DNA of 64,000 bases, taken from contig DBNW01000055.1 in the NCBI GenBank assembly GCA_002299425.1, positions 11,692 to 75,691 on the forward strand. Direction: 5' to 3'. Numbering within the stretch: the first letter of the stretch is position 1; each line of letters starts with the position of its first letter. The position numbers and the translations under genes are program-made. Below are positions 34,930 through 42,449 of this stretch, in pieces. The stretch is from Methylococcaceae bacterium UBA662 (GTDB lineage Bacteria; Pseudomonadota; Gammaproteobacteria; Methylococcales; Methylomonadaceae). Under the pieces are notes generated by a model that worked only from the letters and a program-made list of their open reading frames with translations, did no database searches and had not been told where the DNA came from.

Positions 34930-36165
34930 TCAACCGTGCGCCCCTTTTTGTTTTTTTGCGGCCGCTATACGCAGCCTCAACGCATTCAGCTTGATGAAGC
35001 CCTCCGCGTCTTTCTGGTTGTATGCGCCGGCATCCTCCTCGAAAGTAGCGATGCTCTCATCGAACAAGCTGTCGGTGTCAGAAGCGCGACCGACCACCAT
35101 GACGTTGCCCTTGTACAACTTCAGGCGTACTTTGCCATTAACCGTAGATTGAGAAGCATCGATCAAAGTCTGCATCAGCTTGCGCTCAGGACTCCACCAG
35201 TAGCCGTTATAAATCAACGACGCATAACGCGGCATCAAGTCATCTTTCAAATGCGCCACTTCCCGGTCCAAAGTCAACGATTCGATGGCTCGGTGCGCCT
35301 TCAACATCACCGTACCCGCCGGCGTTTCATAACAACCGCGCGATTTCATGCCCACATAACGGTTTTCAACAATGTCCAGGCGACCGATGCCGTTGGCACC
35401 AGCGGTAGCATTCAATTTTTCCATCACTTCAGCCGGGCTGTGCGGGACGCCGTCAATCGCGACAATATCGCCATGCTGGTAGGTCAATTCGACATAGACA
35501 GGTCGGTCCGGGGCGGTCTCCGGGGCGACCGACCAACGCCACATATCTTCCTCAGGCTCAGCCCAAGGGTCTTCCAGCACCCGGCCCTCGTAGGAAATAT
35601 GCAGCAAATTAGCATCCATCGAATACGGCGAAGCACCGCCTTTTTTCATCTCCACGGGTATGCTGTGTTTTTCAGCATAGGCCAGCAGCGATTGGCGCGA
35701 GGTTAAATTCCATTCCCGCCAAGGGGCAATGATTTTAATGCCAGGGCGCAGGGCATAGGCCCCTAGCTCAAACCGAACTTGGTCGTTTCCCTTGCCGGTG
35801 GCGCCGTGAGCAATGGCATCGGCTTGGGTTTCATTGGCTATATCAATCAAACGCTTGGCAATCAAGGGACGAGCAATCGAGGTGCCGAGTAAGTATTCGC
35901 CCTCATAAACGGCATTGGCGCGGAACATCGGGAAGACAAAATCGCGGGCGAACTCTTCACGCAAGTCGTCTATGTAAATTTCTTTGATGCCCATTGCCTG
36001 GGCCTTGCTGCGGGCAGGCTCGACCTCTTCCCGTTGCCCCAAATCGGCGGTAAACGTAACCACTTCGCAGGCGTACACATCGTGTAACCACTTGAGAATA
36101 ACGGAGGTGTCCAAGCCCCCAGAATAAGCCAATACCACTTTGTTAATTTCCGGCACGGTGGCCAC
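34930..36165 (-). CDS. argG: Argininosuccinate synthase
   Basis: ArgG joins citrulline and aspartate with ATP in arginine synthesis. The 411-residue protein has the ATP-pyrophosphatase loop [15 protein letters not shown] (about 13-27), the [16 protein letters not shown] substrate loop, and the [22 protein letters not shown] segment. No ARG-box-like operator is obvious upstream. A membrane-protein gene of unknown role follows on the same strand. Confidence 0.97.
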   Translation of the reverse strand: MATVPEINKVVLAYSGGLDTSVILKWLHDVYACEVVTFTADLGQREEVEPARSKAQAMGIKEIYIDDLREEFARDFVFPMFRANAVYEGEYLLGTSIARPLIAKRLIDIANETQADAIAHGATGKGNDQVRFELGAYALRPGIKIIAPWREWNLTSRQSLLAYAEKHSIPVEMKKGGASPYSMDANLLHISYEGRVLEDPWAEPEEDMWRWSVAPETAPDRPVYVELTYQHGDIVAIDGVPHSPAEVMEKLNATAGANGIGRLDIVENRYVGMKSRGCYETPAGTVMLKAHRAIESLTLDREVAHLKDDLMPRYASLIYNGYWWSPERKLMQTLIDASQSTVNGKVRLKLYKGNVMVVGRASDTDSLFDESIATFEEDAGAYNQKDAEGFIKLNALRLRIAAAKKQKGAHG

Positions 36166-36268
36166 TCCCTTGAGTTAAAAAGGCCGCAATTGTAACAAAA
36201 AATCGCATTTTATTACAGGTTAACCGCTGGCGGCGGCATCAAAAACGGGCACTTTCTATAGCCGCCGT

Positions 36269-37162
36269 TCAGACCCGCAACGAGCCACCGACCCCGCCTT
36301 TGACATCTACCCAAACATGCTTAAGCCCTAAGCTACGCAACCATTTAGGGCCTTGCCGCTCTTTGAGCATGGCGATGGTGGAGGCACTGCCGGCCACCAC
36401 GCAAAAATCCGCGATGACGCTGACGGCGGCTAATTTGGCTACCGGCCAACCGGTTTTGGGGTTTAAGACATGCCCGTAGCGGGTATTGCCGACTACTATG
36501 CAGCGTTCGTAGTCGCCGCTGCTGGCCATCGCTCCGCTGGTTAAGGCAACGGTTTCCAAGACAGCGTTGCGGCGCGGGTGGCGTATGCCGACCCGCCAGG
36601 GACCGCCGTCAGGATGGGGACCGATAATTTTGATATCGCCGCCTAAATTGACCAAGCCATGCCCGATGCCGGCCTGCAAACACAGCACAGCAGCCCGGTC
36701 TGCGGCGTATTCTTTGACCACGCCGCCTAAGTCGATTTCCATGCCAGGCATTGGAAAGCGCAGAGTGGGTGCTTCCCAAACTACTTTTTCCCAACCAATT
36801 TTATCCAGCAATCCGGCAATTTGCTGCAAATCAGGCAATTTCCCCAACTCAAACCGCCAAGCCTGCCGCAAAATGCCGGAAGTAATGTCAAACAGGCCGC
36901 CACTTTGTCGGTAGCAGGTTTGTGCGTAATCGAGCAGGCTTGCCGTTTCCGGGTCCACTTCCATGGCACCGCCCGCCGCCGCACAACGGTTGATTTCAGC
37001 AAGGTAGCTGTCTTTTCGGTAACGCGAATAACGGGCTTCCAAACGCTGAATGTCGGCTAGTGCTAACGCCGCTGCCGCTTGGGCTTGGTCGACACGACGG
37101 GCGTACAACTGCACCTCGCACGGCGACCCCATTGCCTTGAATGCAGTGCGGTAAAGCTTCAT
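36269..37162 (-). CDS. apbE: ApbE-like flavin transferase, divergent metal site
   Basis: A 297-residue ApbE-fold protein. Family motifs are IDLGGVVKEYAADRAA (143-158), NLGGDIKIIGPHPDGGPWRVGI (172-193), SSGDYER (214-220) and HVLNPKTGWPV (231-241). In flavin transferases that attach FMN to threonine, an Asp-x3-Thr pair binds magnesium; here the aligned stretch AGSAST (257-262) keeps Thr262 but has Gly258 for the Asp. It also lacks a signal peptide or lipobox, so it looks cytoplasmic. It starts seven bases after the DUF3570 stop. Enzymatic activity is therefore uncertain. Confidence 0.85.
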   Translation of the reverse strand: MKLYRTAFKAMGSPCEVQLYARRVDQAQAAAALALADIQRLEARYSRYRKDSYLAEINRCAAAGGAMEVDPETASLLDYAQTCYRQSGGLFDITSGILRQAWRFELGKLPDLQQIAGLLDKIGWEKVVWEAPTLRFPMPGMEIDLGGVVKEYAADRAAVLCLQAGIGHGLVNLGGDIKIIGPHPDGGPWRVGIRHPRRNAVLETVALTSGAMASSGDYERCIVVGNTRYGHVLNPKTGWPVAKLAAVSVIADFCVVAGSASTIAMLKERQGPKWLRSLGLKHVWVDVKGGVGGSLRV

Positions 37163-37169
37163 TGGCGGC

Positions 37170-39767
37170 TTAAAACATAAGGCCCCAAGTCGCCGACAAC
37201 GCCCCCACCCGTGCTTGTTGATACCCGTTAACATCATCCATGACCGGCTGCAGCCATTCGACACCAAAGCGGTGGCCCTGAAAACTGCCGTTCGGGACGA
37301 CCGCGCTTAAACCAAAGCCCACGTCCCAATAACGCCCGCCGTAACTGCCCGGAAAATCCATTGCGCCGACGCTAGGGTTGGCTCTTGAACCCATATTGAC
37401 ATTGTCGACCAGCCTGCCATCGGCCACGCCCGGAGTCGGGTAGAACTGCCCCTGTATTTGCCCCTGGTAGGTAAACGCCCAGCGCAACGAGGCGGTCAAC
37501 CAAGACAGTACGTTGTAACCGCCCCAAGCACTGGACTGAAAAGCATTGCCTAAGGCATAGCCTGATTCGTTGCTGCTTTCCATGCGCACGGTGCCGTTCA
37601 TTTGCGCTCCCCACGACCACGTCCCATCCACACCGGTGTAGGTCAGGCTGGGCTTAAAATCCCAGGTGCCGCTGCCCAACTGCATACCGTAGTGGATAAG
37701 CCCCTTGTCTATGCGATGGATGCGCCGCAGCGTTTCGTCCACCGACCCGGTCGGGGCGGTCACGCCCAAACTCAGGTTAGCGTTGTGGTTGGCAGAACTA
37801 AATAGCCGAAACAAGGCGTACATCCCCAAATCGCCGACTCCGCCGGTTTCATGAATGTGCAGGTGGTCTTTCATGGCGTTGTACCTGACACCGTCCAGCA
37901 TTCGCACATTCATGTCCATGTCCATGAATTGTGGCATGAGCATGAGATTTAACCAGTCATACGGGGCATACATCAAATCAAGCATGTGCATGCCCATGTT
38001 CATTTCAATAGGGTTAACCCGGCACCTGCCGGTGAACCCGGCTGTACAGCCGTTTCGGACGATGTCTGCATCGCTGGCATAAGCGGTTCCGCGCAACATG
38101 TCCCCCGCCTGCCGGCTCCACATGTAGCGGTAGCCCACCATCGTCTGACCGGCCGGAATCAGGTGACTAAACATGACCCCAGCCGGTGCCGGTGCGCCGT
38201 GATGATGATGGTGGGCATGTGCTTGACCGCCGTCGGCTAACGCCCGACCTAAGGTAGATAAATTGACTTTTAAGTTGGCGTTGGCGACAAAAAAATCAAA
38301 ATCGGCAAAACTGTTCTCGCCCTCCCCGTCTAGGCGCAACGAACCTTGGTGGGTGTAGTATTCAAACCCGGCTTCCAAGGCCAGACCCTTAGCGATGCGT
38401 TTATTGACCACTATACCGCCACTTAAGGCACCGTACGCCGACAGCCGGTGGTCACTGGAAAAATTATCCGGAAGCTTGTCCCGGTCAAACGGGGTAATGC
38501 TAATTTCACCGCTGTCCGGGTCAAAATCAAGCCGGTTGTGCGCCTGTTTGGAAAGCAGGAACGGTTTGTAAAAATCAGCGGCAGACTGCGAGTAATAGCG
38601 AAACCTAGGCGTGACCGTCCAGGTGGTTGCGACCGGCTGAATCCACTCCAACCTAAACGTGTGCGCATGGATATCCCAGTCGTCCTGAAAAAACTGGTAA
38701 TTGGCATGCAGTGCAGCATCTAACAGGCCGATGTGCTGGACATAGCCTGCACCTACCTGCCATTGGTTTCTGTGGTCAGGGCGTTGCTCCAAAAACGCCC
38801 TAACATCGCCCACTAAGCCGTCGGGATTGCTTGGGTTTATGACCAGCGGATCCGGGTCGGCAAAAATGATGGTCATGGCCTTGTAGGGGTTTTCCAGGTA
38901 GCCCTGGCTGTGGGTGTAGCCTAAGCTTGCCGTAGCCAATGCGCTTTTAGTGATAATTTGAGTCAGACCCAGGTTCCAAGAGGCATCGCTCCTGCCACCA
39001 CGGATGGTTTCCTTGCTCAAGGTTCTGCTGATTTGGTGCTGGAAAGCCACCTTGTCGATATAGGTAGCGGCATCGTGGTCAAAGTTGGCTTGAATGTCGC
39101 TGCCCGTGTAGCTAAAACCCATGTTCAGGCTGGTCAGTTTTTGGTTGAAATCCAAGCGCCCGTTAAGACTGCTGAACCAACTGAAATAATCGTCTTCGAC
39201 TGAACCCCCAAACCCCCAATTGACTGCCGACTCGTCCCATTCATAACCCAAATTGATGTCGCCTTGACGGCGAATTTCTGGCGATGCCATGGACATAACA
39301 TGCACTGCGGCCGGGTCTACGCCCGCTGCTCTCCCGGTACTTGGGTCTTGAGACAATAAATTGAAATCTCGGTCCAAGAACACCCGGCTACTGATAAAAG
39401 GCGAGGCTCCGGCGATGACGGTCTCACCGTCTCGGCTGGCTACGATGGGGCGGTTGCTGTTGGCTACCACCGGTGCCGTAGTGATGGGCGTAGCCCCTGA
39501 CCAAGTGTCTTGGGTGTAGTTAAAAATGAATTTAATTCGGTCCGTCAAACTCACTCGACCAAACCCGTAGAGGCTCTCTACTTCGATGGGCTTAAGATTG
39601 CTTTCTACGCCCGCCAAATTACGTCGGCCTTCTTGGTAATGCGAAAACTGGAAAGCCACTTCGTCTTCTTCGGCTGCGGCATTCCCGGCTGACATCAAAC
39701 CCGGCAAAGCCAAAGCCGCCAACGTCAGTGCTTTAAGTGCCGATTTTTGGCTATCAGTAGCAGCCAC
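37170..39767 (-). CDS. DUF3570 protein fused to a second His/Met-rich barrel-like domain
   Basis: A roughly 865-residue exported, probably outer-membrane protein. A signal peptide (cut near NAAAEED) is followed by a DUF3570 domain (about 35-510: VAFQFSHYQEGRRNL, SLYGFGRVSLTDRIKF, FRYYSQSAADFYKPF). Then comes a His-rich linker (AHAHHHHHGAPAPAG, about 515) and a second domain with MVGYRYMW, NMGMHMLDLMYAPYDWLNLMLMPQFMDMDMN and GDLGMYALFRLF, like outer-membrane proteins found beside copper-handling genes. Alternating hydrophobic strands and a terminal Phe suit beta barrels. I chose a GTG start overlapping the DUF4266 gene by 14 bases; the family usually lacks the second domain. Confidence 0.8.
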   Translation of the reverse strand: MAATDSQKSALKALTLAALALPGLMSAGNAAAEEDEVAFQFSHYQEGRRNLAGVESNLKPIEVESLYGFGRVSLTDRIKFIFNYTQDTWSGATPITTAPVVANSNRPIVASRDGETVIAGASPFISSRVFLDRDFNLLSQDPSTGRAAGVDPAAVHVMSMASPEIRRQGDINLGYEWDESAVNWGFGGSVEDDYFSWFSSLNGRLDFNQKLTSLNMGFSYTGSDIQANFDHDAATYIDKVAFQHQISRTLSKETIRGGRSDASWNLGLTQIITKSALATASLGYTHSQGYLENPYKAMTIIFADPDPLVINPSNPDGLVGDVRAFLEQRPDHRNQWQVGAGYVQHIGLLDAALHANYQFFQDDWDIHAHTFRLEWIQPVATTWTVTPRFRYYSQSAADFYKPFLLSKQAHNRLDFDPDSGEISITPFDRDKLPDNFSSDHRLSAYGALSGGIVVNKRIAKGLALEAGFEYYTHQGSLRLDGEGENSFADFDFFVANANLKVNLSTLGRALADGGQAHAHHHHHGAPAPAGVMFSHLIPAGQTMVGYRYMWSRQAGDMLRGTAYASDADIVRNGCTAGFTGRCRVNPIEMNMGMHMLDLMYAPYDWLNLMLMPQFMDMDMNVRMLDGVRYNAMKDHLHIHETGGVGDLGMYALFRLFSSANHNANLSLGVTAPTGSVDETLRRIHRIDKGLIHYGMQLGSGTWDFKPSLTYTGVDGTWSWGAQMNGTVRMESSNESGYALGNAFQSSAWGGYNVLSWLTASLRWAFTYQGQIQGQFYPTPGVADGRLVDNVNMGSRANPSVGAMDFPGSYGGRYWDVGFGLSAVVPNGSFQGHRFGVEWLQPVMDDVNGYQQARVGALSATWGLMF

Positions 39768-39969
39768 AGCCCCCCCCCATCCCGGCCATACCCGCAGGGG
39801 CGGCTTCACGGCTGCTGTAGTTGTGGTTCCGCATCACGGCATCGATTGGATTAGGGTTTAATGCCATATGCGGCTTGGCCAAGACTCCCCGCTGCCAAGG
39901 GGCTACCGGCGTACAAGCCGCAGCCGCCAAAACCAGCCCGCTTAAAACCCCGTATTTTACAATCTGCAT
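39754..39969 (-). CDS. DUF4266 lipoprotein
   Basis: A 71-residue lipoprotein: signal with lipobox LAAAAC (Cys19), PWQRGVLAKPHMALNPNPIDAVMRNHNYSSREAA and the Gly/Cys tail GGGCGCY. The PW-RG-LA-P-M and terminal CGC pattern matches DUF4266, a family I know as a neighbour of DUF3570. The start ATGCAG was chosen because GAGGG lies eight bases before it. A run of nine G (minus strand) encodes the Gly tail and lies directly ahead of the overlapping DUF3570 start. Function unknown; the CxC end could bind metal or take part in thiol chemistry with the adjacent TlpA. Confidence 0.85.
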   Translation of the reverse strand: MQIVKYGVLSGLVLAAAACTPVAPWQRGVLAKPHMALNPNPIDAVMRNHNYSSREAAPAGMAGMGGGCGCY

Positions 39970-40007
39970 CGCCATTACCCTCTTAACTTTACCCGTATTG
40001 CCCAAGT

Positions 40008-40508
40008 TTAAGGTTCGGTTAACAACTGCACCAGCACACGATCCAGTTGTTCGATTGCATCCGATTTAAAGCCCAGATGGATGTGTCGGACGGCTCCGTG
40101 GCGGTCAATCAGGTAGGACGAGGGCATGGCCTTAACCGCGAAAGCTTCGGCGCACTGCTGGTTCTTGTCGGCTACCACGGTGAATTGCGGTGGGAATTGG
40201 ACCAGGAACGCTTTAGCATCAGCCACTGTTTCATCTACATTGACACCAATAATTTTCAGGCCTTTCGCTTGATATTTTGCGTGCAACGTATTTAAGAAAG
40301 GAAACGACTTAGCGCACGGGGCACACCAGGATGCCCAAAAATCCACATACAAAACCTGCCCCTGAAACTGCCGCAGCGGCACAGGCTGGCCACCTGACAG
40401 GGGCGTTAAGTAACAGTCAGGGAATGGCTCGCCCTGCTCCAGCCCATAAGCCGCCGACACGCTCGACAAGCAACCCCAAAAAAGCAGTTTAACGATGTTG
40501 CTATTCAT
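40008..40508 (-). CDS. TlpA-like periplasmic thioredoxin
   Basis: A 166-residue exported thioredoxin-fold protein: signal peptide (about 1-20), then GEPFPDCYLTPLSGG, the active site WCAPC (Cys62, Cys65) in YVDFWASWCAPC, GVNVDETVADAKAFL and the cis-Pro region AMPSSYLIDRHG. It would reduce or exchange disulfides in the periplasm. It is the first gene of the TlpA-DUF4266-DUF3570-ApbE set, with 38 bases to the DUF4266 start. Its likely clients are the cysteine-bearing products next to it. Confidence 0.9.
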   Translation of the reverse strand: MNSNIVKLLFWGCLSSVSAAYGLEQGEPFPDCYLTPLSGGQPVPLRQFQGQVLYVDFWASWCAPCAKSFPFLNTLHAKYQAKGLKIIGVNVDETVADAKAFLVQFPPQFTVVADKNQQCAEAFAVKAMPSSYLIDRHGAVRHIHLGFKSDAIEQLDRVLVQLLTEP

Positions 40509-40694
40509 TAGCGTTACGTTTTAAGAAAGCAGCACCGAAACAAACGTGTTGCAGATGAGCAACGCGATGCGCTTGAAGAATAAAAACCCTGATTGCCGAG
40601 GCCGATGTTAAGAAACAATGGTTCTGTATTACAGGATGGTAAGAAAAACAGCTTAATTGACTTTCCTTAATCCGCAGACCGACAGTTGATAGCT

Positions 40695-41138
40695 CTACCT
40701 GTCTTGCACGACTAAGGTGCGTACACCCGTATGCCTACCGCTTCTGCCGGTGCAATGGTACTCTAAATCGTAGTCGTCTGCGGCGCCCCTGCTTTTGTTG
40801 ACCAACACCAAGTACACGCCATCACCCCCCCTAATTTCAATGGTTGGGCTGTACCGGGTATCGCCCTCAGGACCGTTGTCGGTTGCATTGTAGGCCAACC
40901 GTCCTTTGACCGTCTGTACGCTCAATATGGAACCCGAACTGACGTTGCGCCCATCTCTAACCCGCATTGACATGTGATCGGTTGCCCCGTTGCCGTTGTC
41001 GAAACACTCGATCCGGTAATGATCGACATTTGTCGAACCTTGACCTAGCACACCTGAAAGCTCATCGGCAGCTACTGTACCGGCTACTGCATACAGTGCT
41101 GCGGTTAGCAATGCGTGTATTTTGGTTTGTTTTAGCAT
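40695..41138 (-). CDS. Small secreted protein, unrecognised
   Basis: A 147-residue protein with a signal peptide (cut near VAADELS) and a compact beta-rich mature part containing two cysteines (RIECFDNG, YHCTGRSG) that could form a disulfide. I do not recognise the family. AGGAATAATCC is the nearest purine-rich sequence ahead of the ATG. It lies 186 bases upstream of the tlpA gene on the same strand, so it is not certain to belong to that cluster. Confidence 0.6.
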   Translation of the reverse strand: MLKQTKIHALLTAALYAVAGTVAADELSGVLGQGSTNVDHYRIECFDNGNGATDHMSMRVRDGRNVSSGSILSVQTVKGRLAYNATDNGPEGDTRYSPTIEIRGGDGVYLVLVNKSRGAADDYDLEYHCTGRSGRHTGVRTLVVQDR

Positions 41139-41519
41139 GGATTATTCCTCAAATTTTGGTTTGTTTCGTCTTTTTCCCACATGCCCGCAAGCAATTAACA
41201 CACCAAACACTAACTTAAAAAATATTCTTTTAAATCAACGTGTTTTTCCAGACAGCGGCATTGGTTAGGCTGATTTTTTTAAACGGTTTTGTTTTATCCG
41301 GCTAAAACAAGTGATTTGCCTCAAATAAAGGCCGCAAAAACTCATTAAAAGCCTATTTTTCAACGATATAAAATACGAGTCAAATGACTCACAACTGCGC
41401 GATATGACGCTCATCTTGCCGTCGGCACGCTTTTTAAGGCCGCATTGGCACTGCCTACGAATCACCCCTAACCCCTAACCTGCCCCGAAAAACGAGGCGG
41501 CGACTAACGCGCCGTTTTT
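41139..41519. other. 381-base gap, no gene seen
   Basis: AT-rich sequence upstream of the small secreted protein gene. It holds an inverted repeat GAGTCA-AA-TGACTC (41377-41390) and, at its right end, the miaA terminator. A 66-codon minus-strand open frame (41265-41465) has low-complexity Lys/Arg/Cys content and no homology I know, so it is not called. Confidence 0.5.
41486..41519. terminator. miaA terminator
   Basis: GGCG(g)CG pairs with CGCGCC around ACTAA, six pairs with one bulge; T runs lie on both sides, so it can act in both directions. It sits immediately after the miaA stop. Confidence 0.75.
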
Positions 41520-42449
41520 TTAAGACAGCTCGGTCAGCAAGCGGGCCAGCAGACCGTTGTCTTCAGCGGCCAGCCACACTGCATTCGTTTCTTTGCGTAA
41601 CCAAGTAAATTGCCGTTTTGCCAGTTGCCGGGTAGCGGCAATGGCTTTTTCTGTCATGGTTGCATAATCGCAGTCACCGTCCAAATACGCCCATGCGTGC
41701 CGGTAGCCCACGGCCTTCATCGCCGGCAAATCCGGCGTTAAATCGCCACGCCCATGCAGACCGGCCACCTCCTCAAGCAAGCCTTTAGCCAGCATGGCAT
41801 GGAACCGTCTAGCAATCAGGTCGTGCAAGGTTTTGCGTTCCGTAGGGGCAAGGATGAATTTAATAGGTCGATAGGGGAAATCGCTTGCCTGATCTAAAAA
41901 ATAGGCACTAATCGGCTTACCGCTAATTTCATAGACTTCCAACGCCCGTTGCAGGCGTTGCGGGTCGTTAGGGTGAATACGGGCAGCGGCTTGTGGATCG
42001 ACGCTGGCCAGGCGCCGGTGCAACAGTTCACAGCCAAATTCAGACAGTTCTTTGTGCAAACGCGCCCTAATTTTAAAATCGGCCTCCGGTAAAACCGCCA
42101 AACCGTTGCATAACGCCCTGAAATACAACCCTGTACCGCCCACAAGAACAGGAATTTTTCCGCGCCGGGTGATGCTTGCCATCAGCCCCAAGGCAGATGC
42201 CCTGAACTGACCGGTGGAAAAACTGGCCGACGGGTCGAGGATGTCCATTAAATGATGCTGAATTCCGCCACGCTCCTCGAGGGTTGGCTTAGCTGTGCCA
42301 ATGTCCATGCCTTTGAACACCAGCGCGGAATCAACACTGATAATTTCAGTGTCTAGGGCCTGCGCCAATTGCACGGCCAAAGCCGTTTTGCCGGAGGCGG
42401 TTGGTCCCATCAGAAAAATCGCCGTTGGCAAAGAGGATGGTTGCATCAT
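41520..42449 (-). CDS. miaA: tRNA dimethylallyltransferase MiaA
   Basis: MiaA adds a dimethylallyl group to A37 of tRNAs reading codons that begin with U. The 309-residue protein has the P-loop LMGPTASGKTALAV (about 11-24), ISVDSALVFKGMDIGTAKP, GGTGLYFRAL and RRFHAMLAKGLLEEVAGL; the C-terminal helix ends KRQFTWLRKE. I took the ATG at 42449, whose ATGA overlaps the mutL stop. The mutL-miaA order is conserved in gammaproteobacteria, where hfq usually follows; here hfq does not follow. Confidence 0.96.
   Translation of the reverse strand: MMQPSSLPTAIFLMGPTASGKTALAVQLAQALDTEIISVDSALVFKGMDIGTAKPTLEERGGIQHHLMDILDPSASFSTGQFRASALGLMASITRRGKIPVLVGGTGLYFRALCNGLAVLPEADFKIRARLHKELSEFGCELLHRRLASVDPQAAARIHPNDPQRLQRALEVYEISGKPISAYFLDQASDFPYRPIKFILAPTERKTLHDLIARRFHAMLAKGLLEEVAGLHGRGDLTPDLPAMKAVGYRHAWAYLDGDCDYATMTEKAIAATRQLAKRQFTWLRKETNAVWLAAEDNGLLARLLTELS

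Noticed and set aside
41265..41465. 66-codon minus-strand open frame
   Set aside because: Lys/Arg/Cys-rich with no recognisable family, ribosome-binding site or neighbour support, and it lies in an AT-rich gap next to a terminator.
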